NCBI RefSeq assembly: GCF_000429545.1
Contig: NZ_AUCB01000013.1
Coordinates: 1 to 64,000, forward strand
Source: Arenibacter certesii DSM 19833
GTDB taxonomy: Bacteria > Bacteroidota > Bacteroidia > Flavobacteriales > Flavobacteriaceae
DNA: 64,000 bases
Direction: 5' to 3'
Under the pieces are notes generated by a model that had not been told where the DNA came from, did not search any database, and saw only the letters and a list, made by a program, of their open reading frames with translations. Below, one piece after another: positions 37,341-46,143 of this stretch (position 1 is the first letter of the stretch; each line of letters opens with the position of its first letter). The position numbers and the translations under genes are program-made.

Positions 37341-37342
37341 AA

Positions 37343-37552
37343 TTACAATATTTGACTTTCACTTATTTGGTTAGATTTTTCTTTTGGCTTTTTCTCTGAA
37401 GGGTGCTTTACCAATTCATCCTCAAATAGCATACGTATAGATGGGGTATACGAATCGTCATATTGTCCCCTTCTAACAGAAACTATAAAAGCGATAAAAA
37501 AAACAAGGGCCACTAAAATACTTAGGGCTAACAATAGATAAATCACGCTCAT
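37343..37552 (-). CDS. ccoS: cbb3 oxidase maturation protein CcoS
   Basis: 69 residues: one N-terminal helix (MSVIYLLLALSILVALVFFI) followed by a short basic and polar tail, the usual CcoS form (PF03597) with the conserved acidic pattern near QYDDSY. CcoS is needed for cofactor insertion into the oxidase. It is the first gene of the leftward cluster, 2 bp before ccoNO. In many relatives ccoI lies immediately upstream; here ccoI is 21.6 kb away. A candidate Crp/Fnr site lies 50 bp upstream. Confidence 0.9.
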   Translation of the reverse strand: MSVIYLLLALSILVALVFFIAFIVSVRRGQYDDSYTPSIRMLFEDELVKHPSEKKPKEKSNQISESQIL

Positions 37553-37571
37553 TCCTAGTCGATTTTCGCCG

Positions 37572-37614
37572 TAAAACTAAACAGGCTGTTTTTTTAATAA
37601 TATGACATTTCTCA
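37572..37614 (-). promoter_or_regulatory. Candidate Crp/Fnr-activated promoter of the cco operon
   Basis: TGACATTTCTCA (37603-37614; TGAGAAATGTCA on the transcribed direction) has one mismatch to TGAC-N4-GTCA. Leftward after 23 bp comes TAGTTTTA (37579-37572), one mismatch to TAnnTTTG. Expected start about 37566, 14 bp before the ccoS ATG. Spacing equals that before dps, ccoI and usp. Confidence 0.55.
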
Positions 37615-37935
37615 GTTTTTAAGAATTTATAAAAATTAACATTTTTTTATAAAATAGGTGTCAGATTAAAAGAAGGAATAATCGCCTGTAATTGAATTGT
37701 TTAATTGTTGAAGACCGTGAGTTTTATTTGATGGAGGTACCTTAAAAATTATATATTAATCGTCACATTTAATAAGAATTATGTTAGAGACCTTATTTTA
37801 ACACTATATACTTCATTAAATGAAAGATTTTATGCGAAAGATTTTTAGTTTTGCGACTTTCATATTAAAAATCCCCTAATCAGTAGGGTTTAATATGTAG
37901 TAAGTGATAAAATAATTAGGTTAATAGCGTAAACT
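37615..37935. other. Intergenic region between ccoS and the heme lipoprotein gene
   Basis: AT-rich divergent spacer. TAGTTTTG at 37846-37853 is a perfect match to the -7 consensus for the rightward gene at 37936, but a -33 element is not obvious. This is the left junction of the 21.6-kb block that splits the cco genes; no inverted repeat, tRNA or IS end was seen. Confidence 0.35.
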
Positions 37936-40584
37936 ATGTTTCAGAAAATTGGTATTTTTTTATTGTTGGGGCTGCTTGTTGTCAGTTGTGGGGAAGATAA
38001 GGTTCCATGTGCCCCAAGTGGTGAGGTCATTGATTATCCCATGGCAGATTCTTTGGCACAGGCTTTTAATTGGCCAAAGGATTTAAAAATAACCGGATTT
38101 GCCGGTCCTGACCTTACGCCAAGTCCAGCTTGTATGGCGGTGGCAGCTACAGGAGAAGTCTTTGTAGGTGTAGATATGATGGGTTCCCTTGGTAAGGATA
38201 TGGGGAAAGGATTTATTAAAAGGTTGGTAGATTGTAATAACGATGGAGTAATGGACTCCTATACCAAATTTGCTGAAGTAGATAACCCAAGGGGAATATT
38301 ACCTATAGGAAACCAATTATTTGTTCTGCATACGACGTTTACCGAAGAAACGGGAAAAGCCGATAATATGGACTTGATCGTTTTTGAGGATTTAGATAAT
38401 GACGGCGTTGCAGATGGTCCTGCAAAAGTATTGATCAAAAACTTGAGTAATTCCAAATATCTCCAAGAAAGAGGTACGGATCATGCTACCAACGGAATTC
38501 AAATGGGAATTGATGGGTGGATCTATATCGCAGTGGGCGATTTTGGATTCCATAACGCTACCGATCGTGATGGTACACAGCTTACTATGTTAGGTGGTGG
38601 CGTACTGCGCGTGAGACCCGATGGTACTGAAATGGAAGTGTATACCCATGGATTGAGAAATATTTATGATGTTGCAATCGATCCCTTTATGAACATTTTT
38701 ACTAGAGGAAATACCAACGATGGTGGGGGATGGAACATCAGATTCTCACATCAAATGCAAACGGGAGAGTATGGGTATCCTATGCTCTTTAAGCATTTTA
38801 CTGAAGAAATTATTCCAGGATTGGTAGACGTAGGTGGTGGATCTGGAACAGGAGCATTGTTTATGAACGATGATCGCTGGCCAGAAAAATACAACAACGT
38901 ACCTATGATGGCAGACTGGGGACGTAGCGAATTGTATATCCATAGGGTTACCGAGGATAAAGCTAGTTTTACACAAAATGAAGAAAAGTTTATAAAACTG
39001 CCACAGATCACGGATCTAGATGTAGATGCCGCTGGTGTAATGTACCTATCCGCTTGGGATGGGGCAGGATATTCCGGTAGTCCAGATAAAGGTTATATTG
39101 TAAGGGTAACACCGGAAAATTTAGAGTATAGAGCTTTTCCACAGGTAGAAAATATCTATTGGACCAATAATGTAGTGAACTTGTTAAAGTCTGGAAACGC
39201 TAAATCTAGACTAAGTGCTCAATACGAATTGATCAAAAGAGGTAAAGGTGCAAGTGGAGTTTTAAAATTAGCTAAGGATAGCTCATTACCTTTAGAGGTG
39301 CGTTCTGCAGCCATTTTTACTTACGCTCAATTAACCGGAGCATCTGGTATAAATGATTTAGTATCCTTAACTAAAGATTCAGCAGTTCAGGAATTTGCAC
39401 TAAGAGCACTGGCAGACCGCAAGGGGATTGTGGAGAATGTGCCATCAGAACCCTTTATAGAAGCATTGAAATCTGATTCAGACCGAGTGAAGGCCGCTGC
39501 TATTGTAGGTCTAGGGAGATTGGGAAGAAAAGATCTTGCTAAGCATTTATTAGAAGTTCCAGTTCCTAGTTCTTTTAAAGCTCCAACTTTAGGAAGTGAA
39601 GGACCACACGCTACGCCTAATTCAGATATCCTACTTCCGCATTTAGCTGTAAAAGCCCTTGTTGCATTAAATGCAGAAGATGCTGTGGTAGAAGCGTTAA
39701 ATACTAAAAATAAGGACTTGGCGCTATGGGCTACTCGTTATATGCATTCGCCAAAGGTGGTAGACGGATTAATTAAGGCTTATGGGGAAACCAATGATGA
39801 GGTAGTTAAAGAGAAGATAAGTAATTCTTTGGCGCGACTTTATCATCAGGAAGCGCCTTACGATACTTCATGGTGGTGGAGTACAAGACCTGATACTCAC
39901 GGACCTTACTATAAAACTGTAGATTGGGAATACACTTCAGTAATTGGCGACTTCCTAACTAAGGAATGGGAAAATACGCCAGAAGATAAAAAGGATTTGT
40001 ATGCCGAACTTAATAGTAAGTACAGATTGGGAATAGAAGAATTTGGAATTTTGGAGAAAAGAGAGCCAAAAGAAGATATGCCTATAGTGGACTTCGATAA
40101 GATCAAAAACAAAAAAGGACAAGTAGGTGAGGCGTCTATAGAAGACATTATGATTGCACTTAAGCAGATTAAAGGTGATCCAGAAAGTGGTAAGAAAATT
40201 TATGCAAGTCAAGGTTGCTTTGCGTGCCACAGTATTAGTGCCGATGAGGTGATGAAAGGACCTTTTATGGGGCAGATTGGTTCTATTATGAACAGAGAGC
40301 AAATTGCAGAGTCTATATTAAAGCCAAATGCCTCCATTTCTCAAGGATTCTCTACAGTTAAGATAGAGACCAAAGGTGGTGATATCCATGTAGGATTCGT
40401 AACCAAAGAATCGGCTTCCGACCTAACTATACGTAATATTGCTGGGATGGCTACAGAACTTAAGGTTGCAGATATTGCCGAAAGGGAAGAATTGCCAACC
40501 TCAATGATGCCTGCCGGATTGGTGAACTCACTGAGTTATGAGGAATTTGCCTCCTTAATCGCATTCTTGGAGCAGCAGAAGTAA
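37936..40584 (+). CDS. PVC-type heme-binding lipoprotein (beta-propeller, HEAT-like, cytochrome c)
   Basis: 882 residues with a lipoprotein signal ending VVSC (Cys18). About 45-400 is a sugar-dehydrogenase-like propeller of the membrane-bound dehydrogenase type (TIGR02604-like: FAGPDLTPSPACMAVAATG, DHATNGIQMGIDGWIYIAVG, GGGVLRVRPDGTEMEVYTHG, LRNIYDVAIDP). About 415-650 is helical with HEAT-like repeats. The C-terminus is a cytochrome c domain of the Pirellula/Verrucomicrobium type (TIGR02603) with CFACH at 761-765 and NASISQGFSTVKIET. It probably oxidises a sugar or polyol in the periplasm and passes electrons to its heme; substrate and acceptor unknown. A strong terminator follows. Confidence 0.88.
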   Translation: MFQKIGIFLLLGLLVVSCGEDKVPCAPSGEVIDYPMADSLAQAFNWPKDLKITGFAGPDLTPSPACMAVAATGEVFVGVDMMGSLGKDMGKGFIKRLVDCNNDGVMDSYTKFAEVDNPRGILPIGNQLFVLHTTFTEETGKADNMDLIVFEDLDNDGVADGPAKVLIKNLSNSKYLQERGTDHATNGIQMGIDGWIYIAVGDFGFHNATDRDGTQLTMLGGGVLRVRPDGTEMEVYTHGLRNIYDVAIDPFMNIFTRGNTNDGGGWNIRFSHQMQTGEYGYPMLFKHFTEEIIPGLVDVGGGSGTGALFMNDDRWPEKYNNVPMMADWGRSELYIHRVTEDKASFTQNEEKFIKLPQITDLDVDAAGVMYLSAWDGAGYSGSPDKGYIVRVTPENLEYRAFPQVENIYWTNNVVNLLKSGNAKSRLSAQYELIKRGKGASGVLKLAKDSSLPLEVRSAAIFTYAQLTGASGINDLVSLTKDSAVQEFALRALADRKGIVENVPSEPFIEALKSDSDRVKAAAIVGLGRLGRKDLAKHLLEVPVPSSFKAPTLGSEGPHATPNSDILLPHLAVKALVALNAEDAVVEALNTKNKDLALWATRYMHSPKVVDGLIKAYGETNDEVVKEKISNSLARLYHQEAPYDTSWWWSTRPDTHGPYYKTVDWEYTSVIGDFLTKEWENTPEDKKDLYAELNSKYRLGIEEFGILEKREPKEDMPIVDFDKIKNKKGQVGEASIEDIMIALKQIKGDPESGKKIYASQGCFACHSISADEVMKGPFMGQIGSIMNREQIAESILKPNASISQGFSTVKIETKGGDIHVGFVTKESASDLTIRNIAGMATELKVADIAEREELPTSMMPAGLVNSLSYEEFASLIAFLEQQK

Positions 40585-40621
40585 TAAAGCGTTTTGCCAA
40601 AACGTATATTGGCTAAATAAT

Positions 40622-40660
40622 AAAAGGAAGCAATCTTTAGGGGGTTGCTTCCTTTTTTTT
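40622..40660 (+). terminator. Terminator of the heme lipoprotein gene
   Basis: AAAAGGAAGCAA (40622-40633) pairs with TTGCTTCCTTTT (40645-40656), followed by more T residues; 37 bp after the stop. Confidence 0.88.
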
Positions 40661-40827
40661 GTTGGGTGGTTGTTGGAAGATATAGCTGGTGATTGTTTTG
40701 GGCGTTCTCCTATCGGGTCGCTCTTTCCGCTGTAGTTAGTATTAAGTACAAAGTATTGAATAGTGAGACATGGCCTGTAAATAATTGACTGGTATTTTAA
40801 CTGCTGGCTTTTATTAGGTACTTATAA

Positions 40828-40852
40828 TATATCGCGATATAGTTTTAAAACT
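40828..40852. promoter_or_regulatory. Two adjoining perfect palindromes upstream of susC
   Basis: TATATCGCGATATA (40828-40841) and AGTTTTAAAACT (40841-40852) share one base. They lie in the 733-bp spacer between the heme lipoprotein gene and susC, about 470 bp upstream of the susC start. A further hairpin AACCACT/AGTGGTT sits at 41016-41037 and GTTGTTT/AAACAAC at about 40950-40975. These could be operator sites for the locus sensor or another regulator; no function is shown. The rest of the spacer (40661-41317) has no gene. Confidence 0.35.
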
Positions 40853-41317
40853 ATACATCTATTGGTTACAACCAATTTATTATCAAAATAAACCGTTCTT
40901 TAGGTTTGGATAAAGGAGTTGATATACATACGGGTATTGTTAAGGTATTTGTTGTTTTAAAGATTGAAACAACACCGTTTAAACAAAAAAATTACATCTA
41001 ATTTTAACCACTTTGAACCACTAAATTTTAAGTGGTTAAGTAGTGTGCATTGGAGGCTATCGTAATACAGTACTACTTCCATAGGATTCCGAATCTGTGT
41101 CAAACCCCATTGAAACTGTGTTAGGGCCTCGAAATTATGTTATACTTTTTTGATTCTGTTCTAACAGGAGTGCTTTGCTAATAGGTAATATTGCTTATGA
41201 TCATTTCATGTTCCGTTCTTTCCAAGAATTATGGCAATAAAAGGGTATACTAGAGCGTCAACTATTCTTAAGGAGCGTAATAAGATTTCACTAAAAATCA
41301 ATTAAAACCAACCACGT

Positions 41318-44300
41318 ATGCGAAAACTTAGAAAGTTTAGGCTTTTTTTATTTAAAAGGCCTAAAAATCAACAACTGCCAACGTGCTTTGCACTTTTCTT
41401 ATTTGTGCTGTCTGCAAGTATGATGCAAGCGAACGTTATTAATGAGCCTAAGACAGATAAAAGTCTAATGGCGGGCATTATTCAGGATAATATTGTTACA
41501 GGTACTATTCTGGATGAAAACAATGTGCCAATGCCGGGTGCCACCGTTTTGGTAGAAGGTACATTAATTGGTACAACATCCGATTTTGATGGTAACTACA
41601 GCATTGCTGTACCAGAAAATGCCACAAAACTAACTATATCTTTTATAGGTTATCAGACCCAAACGATTGCTATTGCAGGAAGAACAGAAATCGATGTTAT
41701 TTTAAAAGAATCTGCGAATACTTTAGATGAGGTAGTAGTTACGGCCTTAGGTATTGAGAGATCAAAAAGATCCTTGGCATATTCAGTTTCAAAAGTTGGA
41801 GGGGACGAGTTTACCGAGGCAAGGGAAACAAACATAGCGAATAGTTTGGCTGGTAAAGTAGCGGGGGTCAATGTTTCCAGAACGGCATCTGGACCTGCAG
41901 GAACATCACGAGTTTTAATTCGTGGAAACTCCTCCTTAACTGGAAACAACCAACCATTGTATGTTATAGACGGTATTCCTATCGATAACACAAACAGGGG
42001 TTCTGCTGGTGAATGGGGCGGACAAGATGGTGGGGATGGTATTGGAAATATCAACCCAGACGATATAGAATCCATGTCCGTTTTAAAAGGGAATTCGGCT
42101 GCAGCCCTTTATGGGTCTCAGGCTTCCAATGGGGTTATTCTTATAACCACCAAAAGAGGAAAAACCAATCAAGGACTACAGGTAGAAGTGAATTCTAACT
42201 TCGTAATGGAAAGTGCAATTAATCATTTAGATCTTCAAAAAGAATATGGATCTGGGCTTAAGGGCCAGAAACCTACTACACAATCAGAAGCTTGGGATGC
42301 AGGGGAGTTTTCATGGGGGGCTAAATTAGACGGGTCTAGCGTAGTACAATTTGATGGGGTAAGTAGACCCTATTCTTATGCTGGTGATAATTTCGATAGA
42401 TTTTATAGAACCGGAAGTACAGCCACAAATACGGTTGCGTTAAGTGGAGGTTCTGCAGATATAGGGTATAGATTTTCTGCTTCCAATATGGAAAACGAGA
42501 GTATTCTTCCTAATTCAGGAATGAAAAGACAGACCTATAGTGCTAATCTGCATGGTAAGGCTTTAAATGATAAACTTTCTTTTCAATCGAGTGCACAGTA
42601 TATTTTACAGGATGTGAAAAACAGGTCTCAATTGGCCGATTCCCCTGGTAATGCTCACTACACAGTTTGGCAGCTTCCAGTTACCGTAAATGTGCTAGAT
42701 TTAAAGGGAGACCCTAATAGATTAGGAGCAAATCCTGAAGATGCAACTAATCTATATGGGGCTACAATGGGACAAAAAGGTTATGAATTATTACCCCAAA
42801 GCTCTATTTGGAATCAGAATCCTTATTGGGCAACATATCAGCAAACTGATAAGGATTCCAAGAATCGTCTGATAGCAAGTGCTTCCTTACAATATGAATT
42901 AAATGATTGGGCTTATATAAAAGGTAGAGCTGGTATTGATCAATCTGATCGAATAACCGAAAGTGTTAACCCTACCGGAACAGGACATAATGTAGATGGT
43001 GGTATGAGCCAGGGTCAATATAAATACCAACAGTCCAACTTTGATATCATGATAGGTTCCCGTCACGAATTTGACAATGGAATTGGCTATGACTTCTTGG
43101 CTGGGGCTAATAAAATGAGACTGCAGGAAGATGGAACCTCTGCATCTGGAAATAATTTTGCATTGCCATTTTTCTATTCTATCGCAAATGGTATTAATAA
43201 TGGAGGGGGTAGTTCTTATTCAAAACTAGGCTCTCATTCAGTTTATGGGCAAGCAGAGATTTCATATGATAATTGGTTGTTTTTAACAGGATCTGCAAGA
43301 AATGACTGGTTCTCTGTATTGGATGGTAGAGATGTTTTTTATCCTTCAGTGGGATTAAGTGCAGTGTTATCGGATGTGTTAACCTTGCCAGAGGCAATCG
43401 ACTTTTTAAAGGTTAGGACCTCTTGGGCACAGGTTGGTAGTGTAGGTGACATTGGAGCGTATTCCTTAAATCAGAATTATAGTCTAGGTAGAGCGCAACT
43501 TGGAGTTCCTCGTGGCTCTATAAGCGGTGGCTCAGTAAGAAATGCTAATCTTAATCCATTATTGGTAACGGAATTAGAACTAGGATTTAACATGCAGTTT
43601 TTGAAAAATAGATTAGGAATAGACTTCTCTTACTATGATAAGAAAACTGAAGATGATATATTAAATGCAGGTATTTCTTATACCTCTGGATATTGGTCTA
43701 CCGTGGTGAATGTTGGTGAACTTACCAATAAAGGAGTAGAATTGTTGCTAACAGGTACTCCAGTTATGACTCAAGATTTTAAATGGGATGTTTCATTTAA
43801 TATGAGTTATAATGTGAGTAAAGTGGTTAGTCTGGTAGATCCGGAGAATGATGAAGAGCGTTTTAATATTGGACTAAGTAGAGCCAGGCACGCTTGGGTA
43901 ACCCATATAGAAGGAAAGCCTTTTGGACAAATAACGGGAACCACTTACCTTAGAGATGCAAATGGAGAAATAGACCTAGATGATAACGGATTGCCACAAG
44001 TAGATGTAGATGCAGGTACGGTGGCTTTTGGTACTGGCGTTCATCCTTTTAATGCAGGATTGCAGAATAATTTTAGATACAAGGATTTCACATTAGGCTT
44101 TTTATTGGATATGAAGGATGGAGCTGTAGGACACAGTGGAACCATGGCACAATTTTACCGAAGAGGTATTCATAAGAACACCTTGGTAGGTCGTGAAAAT
44201 GGAATTGGGGTGATACCTGCAAGCGGCATTAGAGATTATTATGAGAAAATATATAATGACATTGCAGAGGAGTTTATTTATGATGCTAGTTTTATAAAAT

Positions 44301-44527
44301 TAAGGGAAATAACGCTTGGCTATCATATACCATCAAAAATATTGGCAAAGACTTTCATTAGTAAGGCCAACGTATCCCTAGTAGGAAGAAACCTTTGGTT
44401 GATTCACTCTAACGTTGATAATATTGATCCAGAGTCTAGTTATACTTCAGGCAACGCTCAGGGATTAGATTTCTTTGCTATGCCACAGTCTAGTTCATTT
44501 GGAGTTAACGTGAACCTTACTTTTTAG
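41318..44527 (+). CDS. SusC/RagA-family TonB-linked outer-membrane transporter
   Basis: 1069 residues. After a signal-like segment (about 22-40) comes a CarboxypepD_reg-like domain (VTGTILDENNVPMPGATVLV, FDGNYSIAVPENATKL), the SusC-specific linker (LDEVVVTALGIERSKRSL), a plug domain (VSRTASGPAGTSRVLIRGNS, QPLYVIDGIPIDNTN, SAAALYGSQASNGVILITTK) and a beta-barrel ending in aromatic FGVNVNLTF. It imports oligomeric nutrient across the outer membrane, together with its SusD partner that begins 22 bp downstream. Substrate unknown; nearby GH5 suggests a glycan or glycolipid. The barrel is intact. Confidence 0.95.
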   Translation: MRKLRKFRLFLFKRPKNQQLPTCFALFLFVLSASMMQANVINEPKTDKSLMAGIIQDNIVTGTILDENNVPMPGATVLVEGTLIGTTSDFDGNYSIAVPENATKLTISFIGYQTQTIAIAGRTEIDVILKESANTLDEVVVTALGIERSKRSLAYSVSKVGGDEFTEARETNIANSLAGKVAGVNVSRTASGPAGTSRVLIRGNSSLTGNNQPLYVIDGIPIDNTNRGSAGEWGGQDGGDGIGNINPDDIESMSVLKGNSAAALYGSQASNGVILITTKRGKTNQGLQVEVNSNFVMESAINHLDLQKEYGSGLKGQKPTTQSEAWDAGEFSWGAKLDGSSVVQFDGVSRPYSYAGDNFDRFYRTGSTATNTVALSGGSADIGYRFSASNMENESILPNSGMKRQTYSANLHGKALNDKLSFQSSAQYILQDVKNRSQLADSPGNAHYTVWQLPVTVNVLDLKGDPNRLGANPEDATNLYGATMGQKGYELLPQSSIWNQNPYWATYQQTDKDSKNRLIASASLQYELNDWAYIKGRAGIDQSDRITESVNPTGTGHNVDGGMSQGQYKYQQSNFDIMIGSRHEFDNGIGYDFLAGANKMRLQEDGTSASGNNFALPFFYSIANGINNGGGSSYSKLGSHSVYGQAEISYDNWLFLTGSARNDWFSVLDGRDVFYPSVGLSAVLSDVLTLPEAIDFLKVRTSWAQVGSVGDIGAYSLNQNYSLGRAQLGVPRGSISGGSVRNANLNPLLVTELELGFNMQFLKNRLGIDFSYYDKKTEDDILNAGISYTSGYWSTVVNVGELTNKGVELLLTGTPVMTQDFKWDVSFNMSYNVSKVVSLVDPENDEERFNIGLSRARHAWVTHIEGKPFGQITGTTYLRDANGEIDLDDNGLPQVDVDAGTVAFGTGVHPFNAGLQNNFRYKDFTLGFLLDMKDGAVGHSGTMAQFYRRGIHKNTLVGRENGIGVIPASGIRDYYEKIYNDIAEEFIYDASFIKLREITLGYHIPSKILAKTFISKANVSLVGRNLWLIHSNVDNIDPESSYTSGNAQGLDFFAMPQSSSFGVNVNLTF

Positions 44528-44549
44528 TAATTAATTAAAAAATAGTATT

Positions 44550-46046
44550 ATGAAAATAAATAAAATCAACATAAAGATTGCTTGTTTTTTTGTTGCAATT
44601 TCGGCTATCTCCTTCATATCTTGTGCAGACGATCTAGCAGAATTGAATGAGAATCCAAATGCAATTGCAGACTTGCCTCTTGGGCTTCAGCTCACTGATA
44701 TACAATTAAAAGCAGCTGGTGCACAATATGAAATGCGTAGAGTAGGTCTAGGATGGGCATCCTCCTCCGTTCAACAGTTGGCCGACGTTAATATTGCGAC
44801 CAATCTTTTGCCAGGGGATAAGTACATAGATTTCATCGATTATAGCTATGCAGTATTTGATGAATATTGGGTAAATGAAGCCAAAGATGTAATTGACTTT
44901 GTGACACGTAGTGCTGAAGATCCTACAGCAGTGAATTACAACGCTATCGGACGCATTATGAAGGTCATCTCTTTCCATAAGGTAACCGATCTTTATGGGG
45001 ATATTCCCTACTCCGAAGCTGGCCAAGGATATTTAACCAATACTTGGTTCCCGGCATACGACCGCCAGCAAGATATATATGCAAGTATGTTAAATGAATT
45101 GGAAACTGCTGCAATGCAATTGACTGCATCTGCTGAAAGCCCAGGTAGTCAGGATGTTATTTATAATGGCGATCTTACAAAATGGAAAAAATTGTCGTAC
45201 TCCCTAATGCTAAGATTAGGACTTAGAATGTCTAAGGCAGATCCTTCTTCTTCTGAAACTTGGGTGAAGAAAGCCATCGCAGGTGGTGTTATGACCCAAT
45301 TAGATGACTTGGCAAAAATTGAACATGAAGAAGGTGGGGTTGAAAGTCCAATTGGTTATTCATTTGTGGTAGATAAGTTCATGAGATTAAGTGATACTTT
45401 CGTCGGCTGGATGCAAGAAAATGACGACCCTAGATTAGAACTTTTATCTTGGGTAGAGTCAGGTGCCCCTCATCAGGGACTGCCTAATGGATTAGACCCT
45501 TCCACGCTCATAACGGATGGGCCTGCTGGAGGAGACCTTTTAGACTACTCACAGGTTAACCAAGACTTGGTGCAACGCGATTCACCATCAATGTATATTA
45601 CCTATGCTGAAGTGGAATTAATGTTGGCAGAGGCTGCCTTAAGAGGATGGTATACTGGAGATGCGGAAGTACACTACAATAAAGGTGTACATGCTGCCAT
45701 GGCAAACTGGAGTTTTTATGGTGTAGATGCACCTACGACGGCAGAAGTTGATGCATATTTAGCTGCGAATCCTTTTGATGAAGCCAACGGGATGGAAATG
45801 ATTGGTGAGCAATATTGGGCGGCTACTTTTTTAAATCCTCTGGAAGCATATTCAAATTGGAGGCGAGTAGAATATCCTGTGTTAACACCAGTAAATTATC
45901 CAGGAAATGCTACAGGAGGAACTATTGCAAGAAGAATGAAATATCCTTTGGTAGAATTTACGATTAATGCAGAAAATGTAAATGCAGCAATAGCCAATCA
46001 AGGGCCAAACACCTATACTACCCGAGTATGGTGGGATAAACAATAG
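44550..46046 (+). CDS. SusD/RagB-family nutrient-binding lipoprotein (SusD-like_2)
   Basis: 498 residues with a lipoprotein signal ending FISC (Cys25). It has the SusD-like_2 (PF12771) pattern: LAELNENPNAIADLPLGLQL, AIGRIMKVISFHKVTDLYGD, PYSEAGQGYLTNTWFPAYD, KWKKLSYSLMLRLGLRMSK, SPSMYITYAEVELMLAEAAL and the C-terminal ARRMKYPLVEFTINAENV. It forms the surface lid over the SusC barrel and captures ligand. Co-directional with susC and 22 bp from it. A terminator-like hairpin follows at 46095. Confidence 0.93.
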   Translation: MKINKINIKIACFFVAISAISFISCADDLAELNENPNAIADLPLGLQLTDIQLKAAGAQYEMRRVGLGWASSSVQQLADVNIATNLLPGDKYIDFIDYSYAVFDEYWVNEAKDVIDFVTRSAEDPTAVNYNAIGRIMKVISFHKVTDLYGDIPYSEAGQGYLTNTWFPAYDRQQDIYASMLNELETAAMQLTASAESPGSQDVIYNGDLTKWKKLSYSLMLRLGLRMSKADPSSSETWVKKAIAGGVMTQLDDLAKIEHEEGGVESPIGYSFVVDKFMRLSDTFVGWMQENDDPRLELLSWVESGAPHQGLPNGLDPSTLITDGPAGGDLLDYSQVNQDLVQRDSPSMYITYAEVELMLAEAALRGWYTGDAEVHYNKGVHAAMANWSFYGVDAPTTAEVDAYLAANPFDEANGMEMIGEQYWAATFLNPLEAYSNWRRVEYPVLTPVNYPGNATGGTIARRMKYPLVEFTINAENVNAAIANQGPNTYTTRVWWDKQ

Positions 46047-46094
46047 TATCTATACTCTTATCACATTACTATGTTTATTTTAAATTAATTTAAT

Positions 46095-46116
46095 AAAGGA
46101 GGGGAAACCCTCCTTT
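46095..46116 (+). terminator. Hairpin with GAAA loop between susD and the first ASPIC gene
   Basis: AAAGGAGGG (46095-46103) and CCCTCCTTT (46108-46116) enclose a GAAA tetraloop, followed by a T-rich tract. It sits 48 bp after the susD stop and 28 bp before the next gene. It may partially end transcription, lowering expression of the two large downstream genes relative to susCD. Confidence 0.75.
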
Positions 46117-46143
46117 GTTGTATTTTTATTTATTAGGTTTATT

